From assembly GCA_003132125.1 (NCBI GenBank), contig PKWT01000113.1, forward strand, positions 326-6,928: a stretch of DNA of 6,603 nt, given 5' to 3'. Shown one piece after another: positions 5,895 through 6,603 of this stretch. The translations under genes were made by a program, and so were the position numbers. Position 1 is the first letter of the stretch. Every line of letters begins with the position of its first letter. This DNA comes from Micrococcales bacterium. GTDB lineage: Bacteria > Actinomycetota > Actinomycetes > Actinomycetales > Dermatophilaceae. The notes beneath the pieces are model-generated. The model made no database searches. It worked only from the letters and a program-made list of their open reading frames with translations, and was not told the DNA's origin.

Positions 5895-6603
5895 ATGAGC
5901 ATGGTCGTTGTCGCAACAAGTGCCGCAGACGCGCAGGCGGTTGACGCCGTCAAGGACCATCACGCCCAGCTTGCGGGCGCCCTTGCTGTCCAGGTGGAGG
6001 GCCTCGTCGACGCCGCGTCACGGGGCGATCTGCCCGGAGCCGCCACCACCGCCGAAGCGTTGGTCAGATGGTGTCAGGCCGAGCTGATCCCGCACGCGCT
6101 CGCCGAAGAGCAGGCTATGTACCCCACGGCCCACGAAGATCCTCGTGCCCGGCTGCTGGTCGACGCCATGCTCGTCGAGCATCGCGACCTCGTCGAGCTG
6201 GTCGAGGCCATCCGGAACGCGACGGGCCCCGTGCGGGCGGCCGCCAGCGCGCAGGCGCTGAGGACCCTCTTTGACTCGCACCTGGTCAAGGAGAACGAGC
6301 AGATCCTTCCGTTGCTGGCCAGCTCCAGCGAGGTGTCGCTGGCGGACATCCTCGGCGGTATGCACGAGCTGCTCGGCGGAACGGCCCGCGGTGAGAGCGC
6401 TGAGGCGCCCAAGGGCGGATGCAGTGGCGCGTGTGGTTGCGGTGGGCAGGCCCCCGACGACGGGCTGCCCGAGCTCGACGCACGAGCCGTCCCACCCGCC
6501 ATCCGTCATGCGACGATCTTCGGCGCACTGGACTCCGTGGGACCGGGGAGCGGCATGGTCCTCGTCGCTCCGCATGACCCGCTGCCGCTCCTCGAACAGC
6601 TGG
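5895..6603 (+). CDS. Hemerythrin (HHE)-DUF2249 fusion protein (partial, C-terminus outside window)
   Basis: The first 236 codons are present; the gene runs off the right edge. The N-terminal four-helix hemerythrin-like domain (about 15-145) shows likely diiron ligands H22/H23, H67-x3-E71, H96 and H129-x3-E133. A glycine- and cysteine-rich linker GGCSGACGCGG (C176, C180, C182) leads to the start of a DUF2249 domain with ELDARAVPPAIRHATIFGAL and APHDPLPLL. Hemerythrin domains bind O2 or respond to NO or iron; DUF2249 proteins are often found near denitrification genes. A soluble cytosolic sensor, carrier or repair role in O2/NO stress is inferred. ATG 5895 is chosen because GGAGG (5883-5887) is spaced seven bases ahead; a second ATG at 5901 is too far from it. 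The gene is divergent from the regulator and probably its target. The fused family is clear, the biochemical role is not. Confidence 0.85.
   Translation, partial: MSMVVVATSAADAQAVDAVKDHHAQLAGALAVQVEGLVDAASRGDLPGAATTAEALVRWCQAELIPHALAEEQAMYPTAHEDPRARLLVDAMLVEHRDLVELVEAIRNATGPVRAAASAQALRTLFDSHLVKENEQILPLLASSSEVSLADILGGMHELLGGTARGESAEAPKGGCSGACGCGGQAPDDGLPELDARAVPPAIRHATIFGALDSVGPGSGMVLVAPHDPLPLLEQL

Noticed and set aside
6018..6575. Minus-strand open frame of 185 codons opposite the hemerythrin-DUF2249 gene
   Set aside because: The plus strand has a good ribosome site and clear hemerythrin and DUF2249 motifs; the minus frame has none.

Overview
The window is GC-rich throughout, with dense gene packing and the GC-rich codon use of a high-GC Gram-positive (Actinomycetota). 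A soil or sediment micrococcal, propionibacterial or mycobacterial-type lineage would fit. That is inferred from composition and from how the proteins resemble actinobacterial families as I remember them; no search was run.

Left part (1-2837, minus strand, reading right to left): most of an operon for a cytosolic bidirectional group 3b-type [NiFe] hydrogenase (hyhBGSL, also called sulfhydrogenase). The order is an iron-sulfur electron-transfer subunit (hyhB), a small stand-alone cyclic-nucleotide-binding-fold protein, the FAD/NAD(P)H and [2Fe-2S] diaphorase subunit (hyhG), and the start of the hydrogenase small subunit (hyhS), which runs off the left edge. The junctions are extremely tight (1-nt gap, 17-nt overlap, 1-nt gap), so the four proteins are probably translated together. 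The catalytic large subunit would lie just outside the window. The operon is preceded by a short intergenic region with a DosR-like hypoxia-box candidate, and hyhB has a tandemly duplicated ribosome-binding site plus start codon.

Middle (2943-3617): a class I SAM-dependent methyltransferase carrying an in-frame 4 x 12-bp repeat expansion. It probably has no direct functional link to the hydrogenase.

Right part (3687-6603): a redox or nitrogen-oxide flavoured module. A helix-turn-helix regulator with three C-terminal cysteines (SufR-like layout) is followed on the minus strand by a 12-helix, histidine-bearing NnrS-like membrane protein. Divergently, on the plus strand, lies a hemerythrin-DUF2249 fusion protein that runs off the right edge. 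The 92-bp divergent region holds an inverted repeat that could be the regulator's operator. Hemerythrin, DUF2249 and NnrS-like proteins are commonly met near denitrification and NO-response genes, so an oxygen/NO-responsive role is the best inference. Together with the hydrogenase this suggests a region for low-oxygen or reductant-rich metabolism.

No RNA genes, CRISPR arrays, insertion sequences or prophage genes were seen. I found no convincing wholly new system. The most unusual items are the cyclic-nucleotide-fold protein inside the hydrogenase operon, the duplicated translation start, and the cysteine-containing regulator with its divergent target.
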